DNA of 25,874 bases from Firmicutes bacterium UBA3553 (GCA_002381185.1 DFOA01000049.1:1-25874), one strand, 5' to 3'. Counted from the first letter of the stretch, positions 1-7,552 are shown. Notes: generated from the sequence alone by a model not told the origin. Translations and numbers: made by a program.

Positions 1-110
1 GCCATTTTCTTCACCCCCGGTGATATCATATGCTTGTACACTCCATAGGTGATATTACACAGGTATACGGCATTAGTTCCGCTACCAGTTACTTGCAAGC
101 CTCTCCAACT
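1..110 (-). pseudogene. Fragment of phage late/surface protein, runs off left edge
   Basis: On the minus strand an open frame follows a TAA and reads SWRGLQVTGSGTNAVYL, then CNITYGVYKHMISPGVKKM, and leaves the window without a stop. It has no start codon or ribosome site, so it looks like the middle or tail end of a larger gene joined here by deletion. The wording (TGSGTNAVYL, YGVYKH) resembles C-terminal parts of phage tail or surface proteins, but I cannot name a family. The same peptide pattern recurs, decayed, near 23279 and 23423 on the minus strand. It overlaps, in another frame, the end of the small HTH gene at 82-219. Confidence 0.4.
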
Positions 111-219
111 TTAACAGCAGTGCCTCACCGTATCTATAAAATGAAGTGCCTAAGTTTTCAGATATGTTCTTTCCGGTGACTCCCGCCTTGAGCATTTCTA
201 TTTTTAGATTTATAAACAT
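82..219 (-). pseudogene. Truncated Cro-like phage HTH protein
   Basis: A 45-codon frame starts at ATG 219 behind a good GAGGTG ribosome site. It begins MFINLKIEMLKAGVTGKNIS, the pattern of small phage Cro/Xre-like proteins in which a helix-turn-helix follows (AGVTGKNISENLG is the first half). After about residue 26 the sequence (FYRYGEALLLKLERLASNW) no longer looks like the recognition helix, and the frame ends inside DNA that encodes a late-protein fragment in another frame. I infer a deletion that fused the first half of an early regulator to late-gene DNA. It is divergent from the repressor at 389 and has its own consensus promoter (259-286) and operator (233-248), the usual place for Cro. 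It could still be a functional tiny protein. Confidence 0.5.
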
Positions 220-232
220 GCAATCACCTCTT

Positions 233-248
233 TTACCCTTTAGGGTAA
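233..248. promoter_or_regulatory. Operator O1 of the phage repressor
   Basis: This is a perfect 7+2+7 palindrome, TTACCCT-TT-AGGGTAA. It lies just downstream of the leftward -10 box (259-264), so it would cover the transcription start of the small HTH gene. A second copy with two changes lies at 295-310. Binding by the XRE protein at 389-724 is inferred from the paired arrangement. Confidence 0.7.
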
Positions 249-258
249 TTTTGATTTG

Positions 259-286
259 ATTATATGCCTTGCATCTAACATGTCAA
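259..286 (-). promoter_or_regulatory. Leftward promoter of the immunity region
   Basis: Read on the minus strand: TTGACA (286-281), 16-bp spacer, TATAAT (264-259). Both hexamers match the housekeeping sigma consensus exactly. It drives the truncated Cro-like gene and lies between operators O1 and O2. Confidence 0.75.
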
Positions 287-294
287 TACGATTT

Positions 295-310
295 TTACGC
301 CTTAGGGTAA
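295..310. promoter_or_regulatory. Operator O2 of the phage repressor
   Basis: TTACGCC-TT-AGGGTAA is the same 16-bp site as O1, with the right half identical and the left half differing at two bases. It lies nine bases upstream of the -35 box of the repressor promoter and also upstream of the leftward promoter, so a bound repressor could affect both. Confidence 0.65.
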
Positions 311-318
311 TTTTTTTC

Positions 319-347
319 TTTACAACGTAAAAACTTTGGTATATAAT
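319..347 (+). promoter_or_regulatory. Promoter of the XRE repressor gene
   Basis: TTTACA (319-324), 17-bp spacer, TATAAT (342-347). The predicted start is about 30 bases before the repressor ATG at 389, with a TGGAGGG ribosome site between. Confidence 0.7.
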
Positions 348-388
348 GTCTTTAAACAAGTACAAGCTATATTGGAGGGATTTATAAA

Positions 389-724
389 ATGTCATTTTTA
401 AATAAGTTGGAAAAGTTAATGTCTGATAAAGGAATAGAAAATATAAGTCAATTGTCACGAGAAACAGGAATACCGTATACTACAATTGACGGGTTTTATA
501 AAAAGGGGACCGAGAACATAAAACTTTCAACTTTGAGGAAACTGGCAAACTATTTTGATTGTAGTTTAGATTTTTTAGTAGATGACAATGTTACAGAAAA
601 TATAGACAATGAAGTCCAAACATTAGCAGCTCACCATGACGGGGTAGACTGGACCGAAGAAGAATTAGAAGATATAGAAAACTTTAAAAAGTATGTTTTA
701 AGTAAAAGAAAAAATAGAGAATAA
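389..724 (+). CDS. XRE-family phage/ICE immunity repressor (ImmR-like)
   Basis: This 111-residue DNA-binding protein has one N-terminal helix-turn-helix of the XRE/Cro-CI type, residues about 6-68. ISQLSRETGIPYTTIDGFYK forms the HTH, and LSTLRKLANYFDCSLDFLVDD is the usual closing helix. The C-terminal 40 residues are acidic, without a peptidase or dimerisation domain that I can recognise. Family knowledge: such repressors hold an integrated element silent and are cleaved by an ImmA/IrrE metallopeptidase encoded just downstream, as in ICEBs1. Here the peptidase frame starts within five bases of the repressor stop but is broken, so induction by that route should be lost. The start is set by the TGGAGGG site 9-10 bases upstream. 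Two operator-like palindromes upstream suggest autoregulation. Confidence 0.85.
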   Translation: MSFLNKLEKLMSDKGIENISQLSRETGIPYTTIDGFYKKGTENIKLSTLRKLANYFDCSLDFLVDDNVTENIDNEVQTLAAHHDGVDWTEEELEDIENFKKYVLSKRKNRE

Positions 725-728
725 GCCT

Positions 729-1194
729 ATAACATATGAACAAATAGTACAAGCTATATATGATGAAAATATTGAATTAATAGAATTTGATTTTAAGAGT
801 GATTTAAAGGGCTTGTATTCTGATAATTGCATTGCAATCAGCAATAAACTCAATACTACTATAGAAAAGAAGTGCGTCCTTTCAGAAGAACTAGGACACC
901 ACTACACTACTGCCGGAAATATACTTGATTTGTCTGATGTTCGTAACAGAAAACAAGAACTACAGGCTAGGTTATGGGCTTACAACAAACATATAGGATT
1001 GCTAGGAATTGTACAAGCTTTCGAGAACAGATGTAAAGATTTGAGTGAAATGGCTGAATATTTAAATGTTACTGAAGATTTTCTTATCAGATGCACTTAA
1101 ATGCTATAAAAGCAAATATGGTATATCTGTTAAAATAGATAACTACATAATTTATTTTGAACCCAATTTATATGTAATGAAATTATTTAAATAA
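729..1194 (+). pseudogene. ImmA/IrrE-type metallopeptidase, start lost and frameshifted
   Basis: This is the anti-repressor peptidase that normally cleaves the adjacent repressor. The coding sense begins just after the repressor stop (ITYEQIVQAIYDENIELIEF), but no ATG, GTG or TTG exists in frame before TTG 813. The codon at 729, where ATG would be expected, is ATA. The active-site helix reads CVLSEELGHHYTTAG, so the HExxH pattern has Glu in place of the first His, a variant I believe also occurs in phage members of this family. The frame stops at 1098-1100 (FLIRCT), but the expected C-terminus continues one frame over from 1090: DALKCYKSKYGISVKI, then YIIYFEPNLYVMKLFK, ending at TAA 1192-1194. 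One extra base near 1086-1090 explains this. Two independent lesions favour a dead gene over a sequencing slip. Confidence 0.75.
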
Positions 1195-1264
1195 AAATTG
1201 TACATGGTAAGCCAATATCCGCTTGCTGTGTGTAAATATAATCAAAATTAGGGAGGAAATTTAA

Positions 1265-1717
1265 ATGGCATTTAAGGGTTTAGGATTAGGAAATAATTTA
1301 ATCCAAGGAGTTTTAGGAAATTTAAGTGAGGTATCAGTAGAACAACTTACAAAAGAATATTCTGGTTATCTTATGGATGATGAAGAAATAACAATGGGAT
1401 TTAAACTTGTAAGAGATGCAGTAATATTTACAGACAAGAGAATACTTTTCTTCGACAAACAAGGTGCTACGGGATCTAAATCAAGAGTTATTTCTATTAA
1501 TCTTGAAACTATATTTTCAGTTACTGCAGAAACGGCAGGGTTCGGAGTAGATGATAGTGAAATTACAATTTTTTATATTTCTTCACCAAACTTAAAATCT
1601 AACAATATTGCAGTAGACTCTCATAAATTTGAATTTCCGAAAAAATATGCAATTCAGCCATTGTACAAAATGCTTCAAGAATTAGCATATCAGAATTTTA
1701 AAAATTTAAATAAATAA
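1265..1717 (+). CDS. Bacterial PH-domain protein (bPH_1/DUF1696-like)
   Basis: This 150-residue soluble protein has no signal peptide or membrane segment. Residues about 25-145 form one domain rich in beta strands: EEITMGFKLVRDAVIFTDKR is the typical first part of bacterial pleckstrin-homology-like proteins, followed by ILFFDKQG, a central SINLETIFSV segment and a C-terminal amphipathic helix (IQPLYKMLQELAYQNFKN). Family members are widespread, form oligomeric rings in a solved Shewanella example, and have no settled function. The start is fixed by a strong GGGAGGAAA site. The gene is intact between two broken element genes, so it may be cargo of the element. It is followed by a terminator at 1819-1850. 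Confidence 0.75.
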   Translation: MAFKGLGLGNNLIQGVLGNLSEVSVEQLTKEYSGYLMDDEEITMGFKLVRDAVIFTDKRILFFDKQGATGSKSRVISINLETIFSVTAETAGFGVDDSEITIFYISSPNLKSNNIAVDSHKFEFPKKYAIQPLYKMLQELAYQNFKNLNK

Positions 1718-1818
1718 ATTATAAAAAAATAGCACCCGGTACACCACTACCAGGTACTATTAAACACATCTTGCCACAAAGGGCTAAATGCATTCCAAGT
1801 ACATAAATTATAGCATTT

Positions 1819-1850
1819 AATCCTTTGAATTTGCAAGGATTATTTTTTAT
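1819..1850 (+). terminator. Intrinsic terminator after the PH-domain gene
   Basis: A perfect 7-bp stem AATCCTT/AAGGATT with a 9-base loop is followed by ATTTTTTAT. It lies about 100 bases after the PH-domain stop and ends just before the integrase leader. A separate weaker inverted repeat (AGCACCCGG with CCAGGTACT, near 1731-1759) pairs better as minus-strand RNA. Confidence 0.65.
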
Positions 1851-1880
1851 ACCCTAAAACAGGAGGATAAAAAGGATTAA

Positions 1881-2922
1881 ATGGACTATAATATTACCTA
1901 TCGAGAAAAAGACGGTGGTATACAAGCGATTGTAAGTTACAAGAAAAATGGCGAATGGAAACAGAAATCTAAGCAAGGATTTTAAAAAAGGGTGATGCAA
2001 AGACTTGGGCTCAAAATAAGGTTGATGATTTAAAAAAGATAATCAAAGATGATGATGTTAAAATCAATATCAATATCGAAATGATGGATTTAACATTCGA
2101 AAAATTGATTAAAAAAGCTATTAAGCATTTTGAGCTGCACTTAGAAGCTAATACTGTGCTTTCCATTGAAACAGCCATGACACACTTCACAAAATTGGAT
2201 AAAAAGGCTGTTACTGAAATTGACTCCTCCGAAATACAAGAATGTATAGATGATTTAGTCAGAAAAGATTTAAAAGCCTCTGCAATAAATGAATATAGAT
2301 CAAAACTAAAAAAGTATTTGACTATGCTGTTGAGCATAAAATAATAACAGCTTTAAATATTGAAGAAACAGAAGATTTACTTTCTAAGCTAAAGAGAGAA
2401 GATTACAGATTAATGTCAAAAATAGCAGCAGAAGCAGGTCTAAGACTTGGTGAAATTGTCGGTTTGACTATTGATTGCCACAATTATAAAAAATCTGAAC
2501 TTGAAATATATCGTCAGTGGAAAATTATAAATAAAAAGGGTGAATACGGCTTTGATAGGGTAAAAGCTACTAATTCAGAAAGAACTGTACCTTTGCCGGC
2601 AGCTTTAAATGAAGAGATTGAAAATTACAAAAAGATACGCCCTATCGACATTAGAGGAAGATTATTCCCAATCAAGAATAATAAAAGTCTTGCTTCTAAT
2701 TTAAAATATCATTATACTAAAATTGGTTATAATATTTCTATACACGATTTAAGACACACCTATGCCTCAAGACTTGTAGCAAATGGAGTTGATTTTAAAA
2801 CTGTTGCCGAATTAATAGGTGATACCGTAGAGATGGTCATTAAAACTTATTCACATTTTACAGGCGACATGATGAAAAATGCAAAGAAAGCAGTTAACAA
2901 TATTTTTAAAAAATTTTTTTGA
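1881..2922 (+). pseudogene. Tyrosine recombinase (phage/ICE integrase), two frameshifts
   Basis: The three coding pieces add up to one site-specific tyrosine integrase. The first (1881-1985) begins MDYNITYREKDGGIQAIVSY, the N-terminal arm-binding type domain, and stops at TAA 1983. The second frame resumes KKGDAKTWAQNKVDDLKK and carries the SAM-like core-binding domain to about 2307. The third frame (KVFDYAVEHKIITAL onwards) holds the catalytic domain: Arg in GLRLGEIVGL, HxxR in HDLRHTYASRL, and the Tyr region in IKTYSHFTGDMM. The slips are at the T4A6 run 1980-1989 and the A6 run 2308-2313. The linker EHKIITALNIEETEDLL is also shorter than usual, hinting at a small deletion. The start at 1881 follows AGGAGG and AAGGA sites. 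Genomic neighbours further right show no frameshifts. Confidence 0.8.
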
Positions 2923-2938
2923 CGAATTCTTTTGACGA
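2918..2938 (+). repeat. Tandem TTTGACGA pair at integrase end
   Basis: TTTGACGA occurs at 2918-2925 and again at 2931-2938, a 13-bp period starting at the integrase stop. A related pair (TTGGCGA at 25724-25730 and 25735-25741) occurs in the same orientation near the right edge. Recombinase or excisionase arm sites are one possible reading. The rest of the gap to clpE (2939-3127) shows no gene. Confidence 0.35.
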
Positions 2939-3127
2939 TTTTTGTAAAGACGGTGATTTCAATATAAAATGAGCATTTAAGACATTTTTAAGAAAAATAT
3001 ATTATAATCAACTTTGTATAACTATTATGGAAATAAATTAAATTAGAATAAGATAAATAACTGAAATAAATTTACTGATTATAGTTAAATATAGACTATG
3101 TATCGCAAAATATAGGAGATGAAAATA

Positions 3128-5446
3128 ATGTTATGTTCAGTATGCAAAAAAAATGTGGCAGTAATATATGTTAATAAAATTATTGAAGGCAAAATGCAAA
3201 CCATGGGTCTATGCATTCCATGTGCAAAAAAACAAGGACTTGCACCCATGGATCAGATAATGAGACAAAGCGGCATGAAACCGGAGGATTTTGAAAATAT
3301 TAACAATCAGCTGTCTGAAATTATGGGTGACATGGACCTGGAAAAATTGACTCAAAACATTGAATCCGAAGATAGTGAAGGTATGAATTCCATTATGAAC
3401 TTAATGAACTCAGCCTTTACCGGACTATCAAGTTCAAACAGCGGATACCAGCCGACTGAAGACGGTAATGAAATGGATATTGCTAACAGCGGCAGCGGGT
3501 CAGGTGCAAAAGTAAAGGAAAAGGTAAAACGCAAAAAATTAAAATATCTTGACACTTACGGAACTAATCTGACAGAACAGGCAAGATATGGCGAACTTGA
3601 CAGAATTGTCGGCAGAGAAAGAGAAATAGACAGAGTTATACAAATATTAAACAGACGCTCAAAAAACAATCCTGTTTTAATAGGTGAGCCGGGCGTCGGA
3701 AAAACTAAAATAGCAGAAGGTCTGGCAGTAAGAATTGCTGAACACAAAGTACCCGTTAAGCTTTTCAACACAGAAATTTACCTCCTTGATTTAACTGCTG
3801 TGGTTGCCGGAACCCAGTTCAGGGGCCAATTTGAATCTCGTATGAAAGCAATAATCGATGAAGCTAAAAAAGCCGGAAATATAGTTATTGTAATTGACGA
3901 GGTTCATAATATCGTAGGTGCCGGCGAGGCTGAAGGCGGTGCAATGAATGCCGCAAACATTTTAAAACCTGCTCTGGCAAGAGGCGAAGTCCAGGTAATA
4001 GGTGCAACAACCCTGGATGAATACAGAAAACACATTGAAAAGGACACTGCTCTTGAAAGAAGATTCCAGCCTGTAATGGTAGACGAGCCTTCCATTGAGG
4101 ATTCCATAGAAATTGTAAAGGGAATCAAGGATTATTACGAAGCATACCACAATGTTAAAATTTCAGATGAAGTAATTGAGCAGGCAGTATTGATGTCTGA
4201 AAGATATATCACAGACAGATTCCTTCCTGACAAGGCAATTGACGTAATAGATGAAGCTGGTTCCAGAGCTAATTTGAAAAACAGCGGATTAGTGGAGCTT
4301 GAAGCATTGAAAACAGAATTGTCAAATATCAGGGATGAAAAAGAGGAAGCTGCGGAAAATGACGATTATGAAAGAGCTGCAGAACTTAAAGTCAATGAAC
4401 TGCGTGTAGAAGCTAAAATAAGAGAATTATCCAGAGAATGTGAAAATGTGCACCTGACTACTGAAGATGTGGCATATGTAATTGAAGCATGGACAAAAAT
4501 TCCGGTTCAGAGAATTAACGAAGCAGAAGCTGAAAAATTAATTCATTTAGAAGAAAGACTCCACAAAAGAGTTATCGGGCAGCATCAGGCCGTAACGAGC
4601 CTTGCCAGAGCCATAAGAAGAAACCGTTCAGGATTTAAGAAAAAGAAAAAACCCTCTTCATTCATTTTTGTCGGACCTACAGGTGTTGGCAAGACAGAGC
4701 TTGCAAGAACACTGGCTTACGAATTGTTTGAAAACGAAGATGCCATGATAAGACTTGATATGTCTGAATATATGGAAAAGCACACAGTTTCTAAGTTAAT
4801 CGGTGCACCTCCAGGATATGTGGGATTTGACCAGGCAGGTTTCCTGACAGAAAAAATAAGAAGAAAACCATATTCGGTAATATTGCTTGATGAAATCGAA
4901 AAGGCGCATGAAGATGTATTCAATATATTGCTTCAAATATTAGAAGACGGCAGACTTACCGACAACCAGGGAAGAACCGTAAATTTTGAAAACACCGTAA
5001 TAATCATGACATCAAATGCAGGAAATACAATAAAGGGCAATAAAATAGGATTTGAAAATAAAGAGTATGAAGCAATGGAAGCTAAAGTAAAGGATGCCCT
5101 GAAGCAGACATTCAGACCTGAATTTTTAAACCGTATTGACGACATTGTAGTATTCAGCGAATTGAGCAAGGAAGAACTCGGCCAAATTGTTGACCTTATG
5201 TTAAAAGAAGTGATACAAGAAGGAAAGGAAAGAAAAATATCAATTGATGTAGACAACAAGCTGAAGAATTTCATACTTGAAAAGGGCTACAACACAAAAT
5301 ACGGAGCAAGGCCGCTAAGACGTGCAATTCAAAAATACATCGAGGATGAAATATCCGAAGCGTATTTAAAGGGAACCATAAAAGAAAACAGCAAGGTCAG
5401 CATTACAGTAAATGATGAAGGCAAAACAGAGTTAACTATTAAATAA
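3128..5446 (+). CDS. clpE: ClpE-type Clp ATPase with N-terminal zinc finger
   Basis: This 772-residue Hsp100 unfoldase threads damaged proteins into ClpP. The N-terminus carries CSVC and, 26 residues later, CIPC, the zinc finger that marks ClpE rather than ClpC. An acidic, Gly/Ser-rich linker follows. AAA-1 has Walker A GEPGVGKTK near residue 187 and Walker B IVIDEVHN. A UVR-like coiled segment (DDYERAAELKVNELR) lies near 415-430. AAA-2 has GPTGVGKTE near 517 and ILLDEIEK, and the loop KIGFENK provides the [LIV]GF tripeptide used to dock ClpP. The upstream ATG at 3119 touches the AGGAG site directly, so ATG 3128 (9-base spacing) is chosen. I see no clear CtsR operator in the 200 bases upstream. 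The gene is monocistronic and ends in a strong terminator. Confidence 0.9.
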   Translation: MLCSVCKKNVAVIYVNKIIEGKMQTMGLCIPCAKKQGLAPMDQIMRQSGMKPEDFENINNQLSEIMGDMDLEKLTQNIESEDSEGMNSIMNLMNSAFTGLSSSNSGYQPTEDGNEMDIANSGSGSGAKVKEKVKRKKLKYLDTYGTNLTEQARYGELDRIVGREREIDRVIQILNRRSKNNPVLIGEPGVGKTKIAEGLAVRIAEHKVPVKLFNTEIYLLDLTAVVAGTQFRGQFESRMKAIIDEAKKAGNIVIVIDEVHNIVGAGEAEGGAMNAANILKPALARGEVQVIGATTLDEYRKHIEKDTALERRFQPVMVDEPSIEDSIEIVKGIKDYYEAYHNVKISDEVIEQAVLMSERYITDRFLPDKAIDVIDEAGSRANLKNSGLVELEALKTELSNIRDEKEEAAENDDYERAAELKVNELRVEAKIRELSRECENVHLTTEDVAYVIEAWTKIPVQRINEAEAEKLIHLEERLHKRVIGQHQAVTSLARAIRRNRSGFKKKKKPSSFIFVGPTGVGKTELARTLAYELFENEDAMIRLDMSEYMEKHTVSKLIGAPPGYVGFDQAGFLTEKIRRKPYSVILLDEIEKAHEDVFNILLQILEDGRLTDNQGRTVNFENTVIIMTSNAGNTIKGNKIGFENKEYEAMEAKVKDALKQTFRPEFLNRIDDIVVFSELSKEELGQIVDLMLKEVIQEGKERKISIDVDNKLKNFILEKGYNTKYGARPLRRAIQKYIEDEISEAYLKGTIKENSKVSITVNDEGKTELTIK

Positions 5447-5451
5447 AACTT

Positions 5452-5484
5452 AAGGCAGAATTCAATGAATTCTGCCTTTGCTTT
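5452..5484. terminator. Bidirectional terminator between clpE and degV
   Basis: An 11-bp perfect stem AAGGCAGAATT/AATTCTGCCTT with a 5-base loop is followed on the plus strand by TGCTTTTAATTT. It ends both the convergent clpE and DegV genes. Confidence 0.85.
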
Positions 5485-5499
5485 TAATTTATTTCAGTG

Positions 5500-6342
5500 T
5501 TATTTGTTTAAAAACCCTATTCCAAGTACTCCGGGGCCTGCATGTGTCCCTATAACCGCTCCTATTTCCTGTTCGATAATATTTTTTATTTTATATTTTT
5601 CTTCAATAGCTTCTCTTAGAGCCTTTAATTGGTCATAGTTCTGAGCATAGAATAAAAGAACCGGCTTATCAGATAAATCATAGTTATTTTTCTCAATCCA
5701 TTCATCAAACCATTTTATTGTTTTGTTCTTTCCTCTTACTTTTTCAATTACTGACAACTTTCCGTCTTTGATTTCGAGAATAGGCTTAATATTTAACAAC
5801 GAGCCTACCACCGCCTGACCCTTAGAAAGTCTTCCTCCCTTTTCTAGGTACTTCAAAGTATCAAGTCCGGCTACAGCAACAATTTTATCTCTCGCTTCCT
5901 CTAATTCGCCAACTATTTCATCAATAGTCTTGTTTTGTTTTACCAGTTCGATTGCTTCTAATATCAGCGCAAATGTTCCAAGGCACACACTTTTTGAATC
6001 CATAATTCTGATGTTGTCGCTTCCTATCATATCCTTGGCAATTCTTGCAGAATCATATGTACCGCTGAACTCTGAAGCCAGGAAAATGCCAAGAACCTGA
6101 TCCCCTTCCATAAGTATTTCGCTGAATGCTTCAACGAAAGCTCCAGGAGAAACCTGGGATGTAGTGGGGAGTTTTTCTGCCTTAATTAATTTTTCAAAAA
6201 AATCTGAAGAGCTTAGCTCCACTTTGTCTAAATATGATTCATTTTCAAAGTTAACAGTTAACGGAACCATTTTCAAATTGTATTTGTTGATTATATCTTC
6301 TGTAACGTCTGATGTACTGTCTATAACTATTCTAATACTCAT
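5500..6342 (-). CDS. DegV-family fatty-acid-binding protein (FakB-like)
   Basis: This 280-residue cytoplasmic protein has a full-length DegV fold. The N-terminus IRIVIDSTSDVTEDI and the TTSQVSPGAF motif near residue 60 are the family signatures that bind a fatty-acid carboxylate. The second lobe has KYLEKGGRLSKGQA and the terminal GAVIGTHAGPGVLGIGF. Family knowledge: DegV/FakB proteins present fatty acids to the FakA kinase for phospholipid synthesis. No FakA gene is in the window. It lies directly downstream of a FabT-like MarR gene on the same strand, with a FabT-box-like sequence just before its GTGAGG ribosome site, which fits control by lipid supply. Product class is certain; the fatty-acid role is inferred from family and neighbour. 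Confidence 0.88.
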   Translation of the reverse strand: MSIRIVIDSTSDVTEDIINKYNLKMVPLTVNFENESYLDKVELSSSDFFEKLIKAEKLPTTSQVSPGAFVEAFSEILMEGDQVLGIFLASEFSGTYDSARIAKDMIGSDNIRIMDSKSVCLGTFALILEAIELVKQNKTIDEIVGELEEARDKIVAVAGLDTLKYLEKGGRLSKGQAVVGSLLNIKPILEIKDGKLSVIEKVRGKNKTIKWFDEWIEKNNYDLSDKPVLLFYAQNYDQLKALREAIEEKYKIKNIIEQEIGAVIGTHAGPGVLGIGFLNK

Positions 6343-6353
6343 AATAACCTCAC

Positions 6354-6370
6354 ATTTTTATTATCAAAAT
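6354..6370 (-). promoter_or_regulatory. FabT-box-like site before degV
   Basis: Minus strand ATTTTGATAATAAAAAT matches the published FabT box ANTTTGATTATCAAATT, as I recall it, at about 14 of 17 positions. It lies immediately upstream of the DegV ribosome site. The match is weaker than the site at 6893-6909. A separate inverted repeat AAATTCTG/CAGAATTT (6399-6423) without a T-run lies between the two genes. Confidence 0.4.
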
Positions 6371-6432
6371 TTTTGACTCTAGAAGTAATATATTGCAGAA
6401 ATTCTGAAATAATTCCAGAATTTCCTTCCATG

Positions 6433-6876
6433 CTAAAATTTATATTTATTGTGGAAAAATATATCTATATTAGTCAATACTTTTATTAAAAGTTCTTCTT
6501 CCTTACTGTCCAATTGCTGAAGAGCACTTATTACCAGGTCCTTATGAAAATCCTCATGAGAATAGTACGCAGCAGTTCCTTTTTCAGTAAGCTTAATTTT
6601 AACAACTCTTCTGTCTTCAACAGAGCGTTCTCTAGCCACATAACCTTTTTTTATAAGGTTGTCTACTGCAGTTGTAAGTGTACCTGATGTAATTCTTAAA
6701 TCCTTGGCAGTGTCAGACATGGTCCTTTCCCTGTTAACACCAATGTTATCGATTACATGCATTTCAGATATTGACAAATCTGAAAATTCTCCAATCTTCA
6801 AACACTTTTCTTCAATATCCAAAACATCTGCAAAAAGCCTTACAAGTATTTCATTTACAGTCTCATGATTGCTCAT
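6433..6876 (-). CDS. MarR-family regulator, FabT-like
   Basis: This 147-residue winged-helix regulator has the MarR layout: helices around residues 1-30, recognition region LRITSGTLTTAVDNLIKKGY, and wing RERSVEDRRVVKIKLTEKG. FabT, the MarR repressor of fatty-acid synthesis in Firmicutes, has this size and wing. Supporting that, a 16/17 match to the FabT box overlaps its own promoter region (6893-6909), suggesting autoregulation, and the next gene is a fatty-acid-binding DegV protein. FASII genes, the usual neighbours of fabT, are absent from the window. The start ATG 6876 follows GAGGTGG. MarR family is sure; the FabT identity is moderate. Confidence 0.85.
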   Translation of the reverse strand: MSNHETVNEILVRLFADVLDIEEKCLKIGEFSDLSISEMHVIDNIGVNRERTMSDTAKDLRITSGTLTTAVDNLIKKGYVARERSVEDRRVVKIKLTEKGTAAYYSHEDFHKDLVISALQQLDSKEEELLIKVLTNIDIFFHNKYKF

Positions 6877-6892
6877 TAAACCACCTCAATTT

Positions 6893-6909
6893 ATTTTGAT
6901 AATCAAATT
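6893..6909 (-). promoter_or_regulatory. FabT-box-like operator of the MarR gene
   Basis: Minus strand AATTTGATTATCAAAAT contains the palindrome TTTGAT-T-ATCAAA and differs from the FabT box at one position. It is 17-33 bases upstream of the MarR start codon, where a repressor could block transcription or its start. Confidence 0.6.
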
Positions 6910-6938
6910 ATATTTATTTTTAACGAATTTGTCAATAA

Positions 6939-7529
6939 CTATTTACAAAGAATATATCTCCAGAGAAAGTCTTTTGCTTCTTCTGCATAATCAATATTTA
7001 TTCTTTTGGTTTTTTCAACATAAAAATCTGTAAATCCGTCATCCTCGACGTAAATTTCATCTCCTGTCAAATCTATACCGTTGTGTTCCTTGGTAATTTT
7101 AAATGCGTTGCATAACTTTCCGGGTCCGTTGGATAAATTCTTGATTTGGCTTTTTGATAAGTTTTCCAATGTCTTATTATACCTGTTAATACATATTTCC
7201 TGTATGTTTTCCAGAGGATCTGCACCTCGAATCAGGACTGCACTACATGTACCTTCCCCTTCTGTTACAAAGTTCAGGCAATAATACATTCCATAGATAA
7301 AGTACACGTAAGTATATCCGGGCGGTCCAAACATTATTTTGGTTCTTGGTGTTATTTTGCCGCCATAGCCATGGCTGGCTTTATCAATTTCCGCAATATA
7401 TGCTTCTGTTTCCGTAATCCTGGCCTTAATTATTTCATCATCATATTTTCGGACCAAAATCTTTCCTATTAAATTTTCTGCAACTATGCGTGCGTCTCTG
7501 TTATAAAAATCTCTGTTTAACTTAGACAT
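6939..7529 (-). CDS. 3-methyladenine DNA glycosylase (AAG/MPG family)
   Basis: This 196-residue base-excision repair enzyme removes alkylated purines such as 3-methyladenine and hypoxanthine. The sequence covers the whole AAG fold: FYNRDARIVAENLIGKILV at the start, catalytic Glu in ITETEAYIAEIDKASH, the intercalating-loop region FGPPGYTYVYFIYGMYYCLN, then VLIRGADPLE and LSNGPGKLCNAF. Length is typical. It begins 23 bases after the tatD stop and is probably cotranscribed with tatD and the membrane protein upstream. The start ATG 7529 follows an AGGAGAAAC-like site. The family also occurs in eukaryotes; the assignment is firm. Confidence 0.92.
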   Translation of the reverse strand: MSKLNRDFYNRDARIVAENLIGKILVRKYDDEIIKARITETEAYIAEIDKASHGYGGKITPRTKIMFGPPGYTYVYFIYGMYYCLNFVTEGEGTCSAVLIRGADPLENIQEICINRYNKTLENLSKSQIKNLSNGPGKLCNAFKITKEHNGIDLTGDEIYVEDDGFTDFYVEKTKRINIDYAEEAKDFLWRYILCK

Positions 7530-7552
7530 GTTTCTCCTGTTAAATAACTTCT

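Noticed and set aside
813..1100. Reading the ImmA frame as a complete gene from TTG 813
   Set aside because: It would lack the conserved N-terminal part that is plainly encoded upstream from 729, and the C-terminus that continues in another frame to 1194.
2939..3127. CtsR or HrcA operator upstream of clpE
   Set aside because: No tandem GGTCAAA heptamers and no CIRCE-like inverted repeat in the region.
6399..6423. Inverted repeat AAATTCTG/CAGAATTT as terminator between the MarR and DegV genes
   Set aside because: No T-run on either side, so termination is unsupported; it may only be a weak hairpin.
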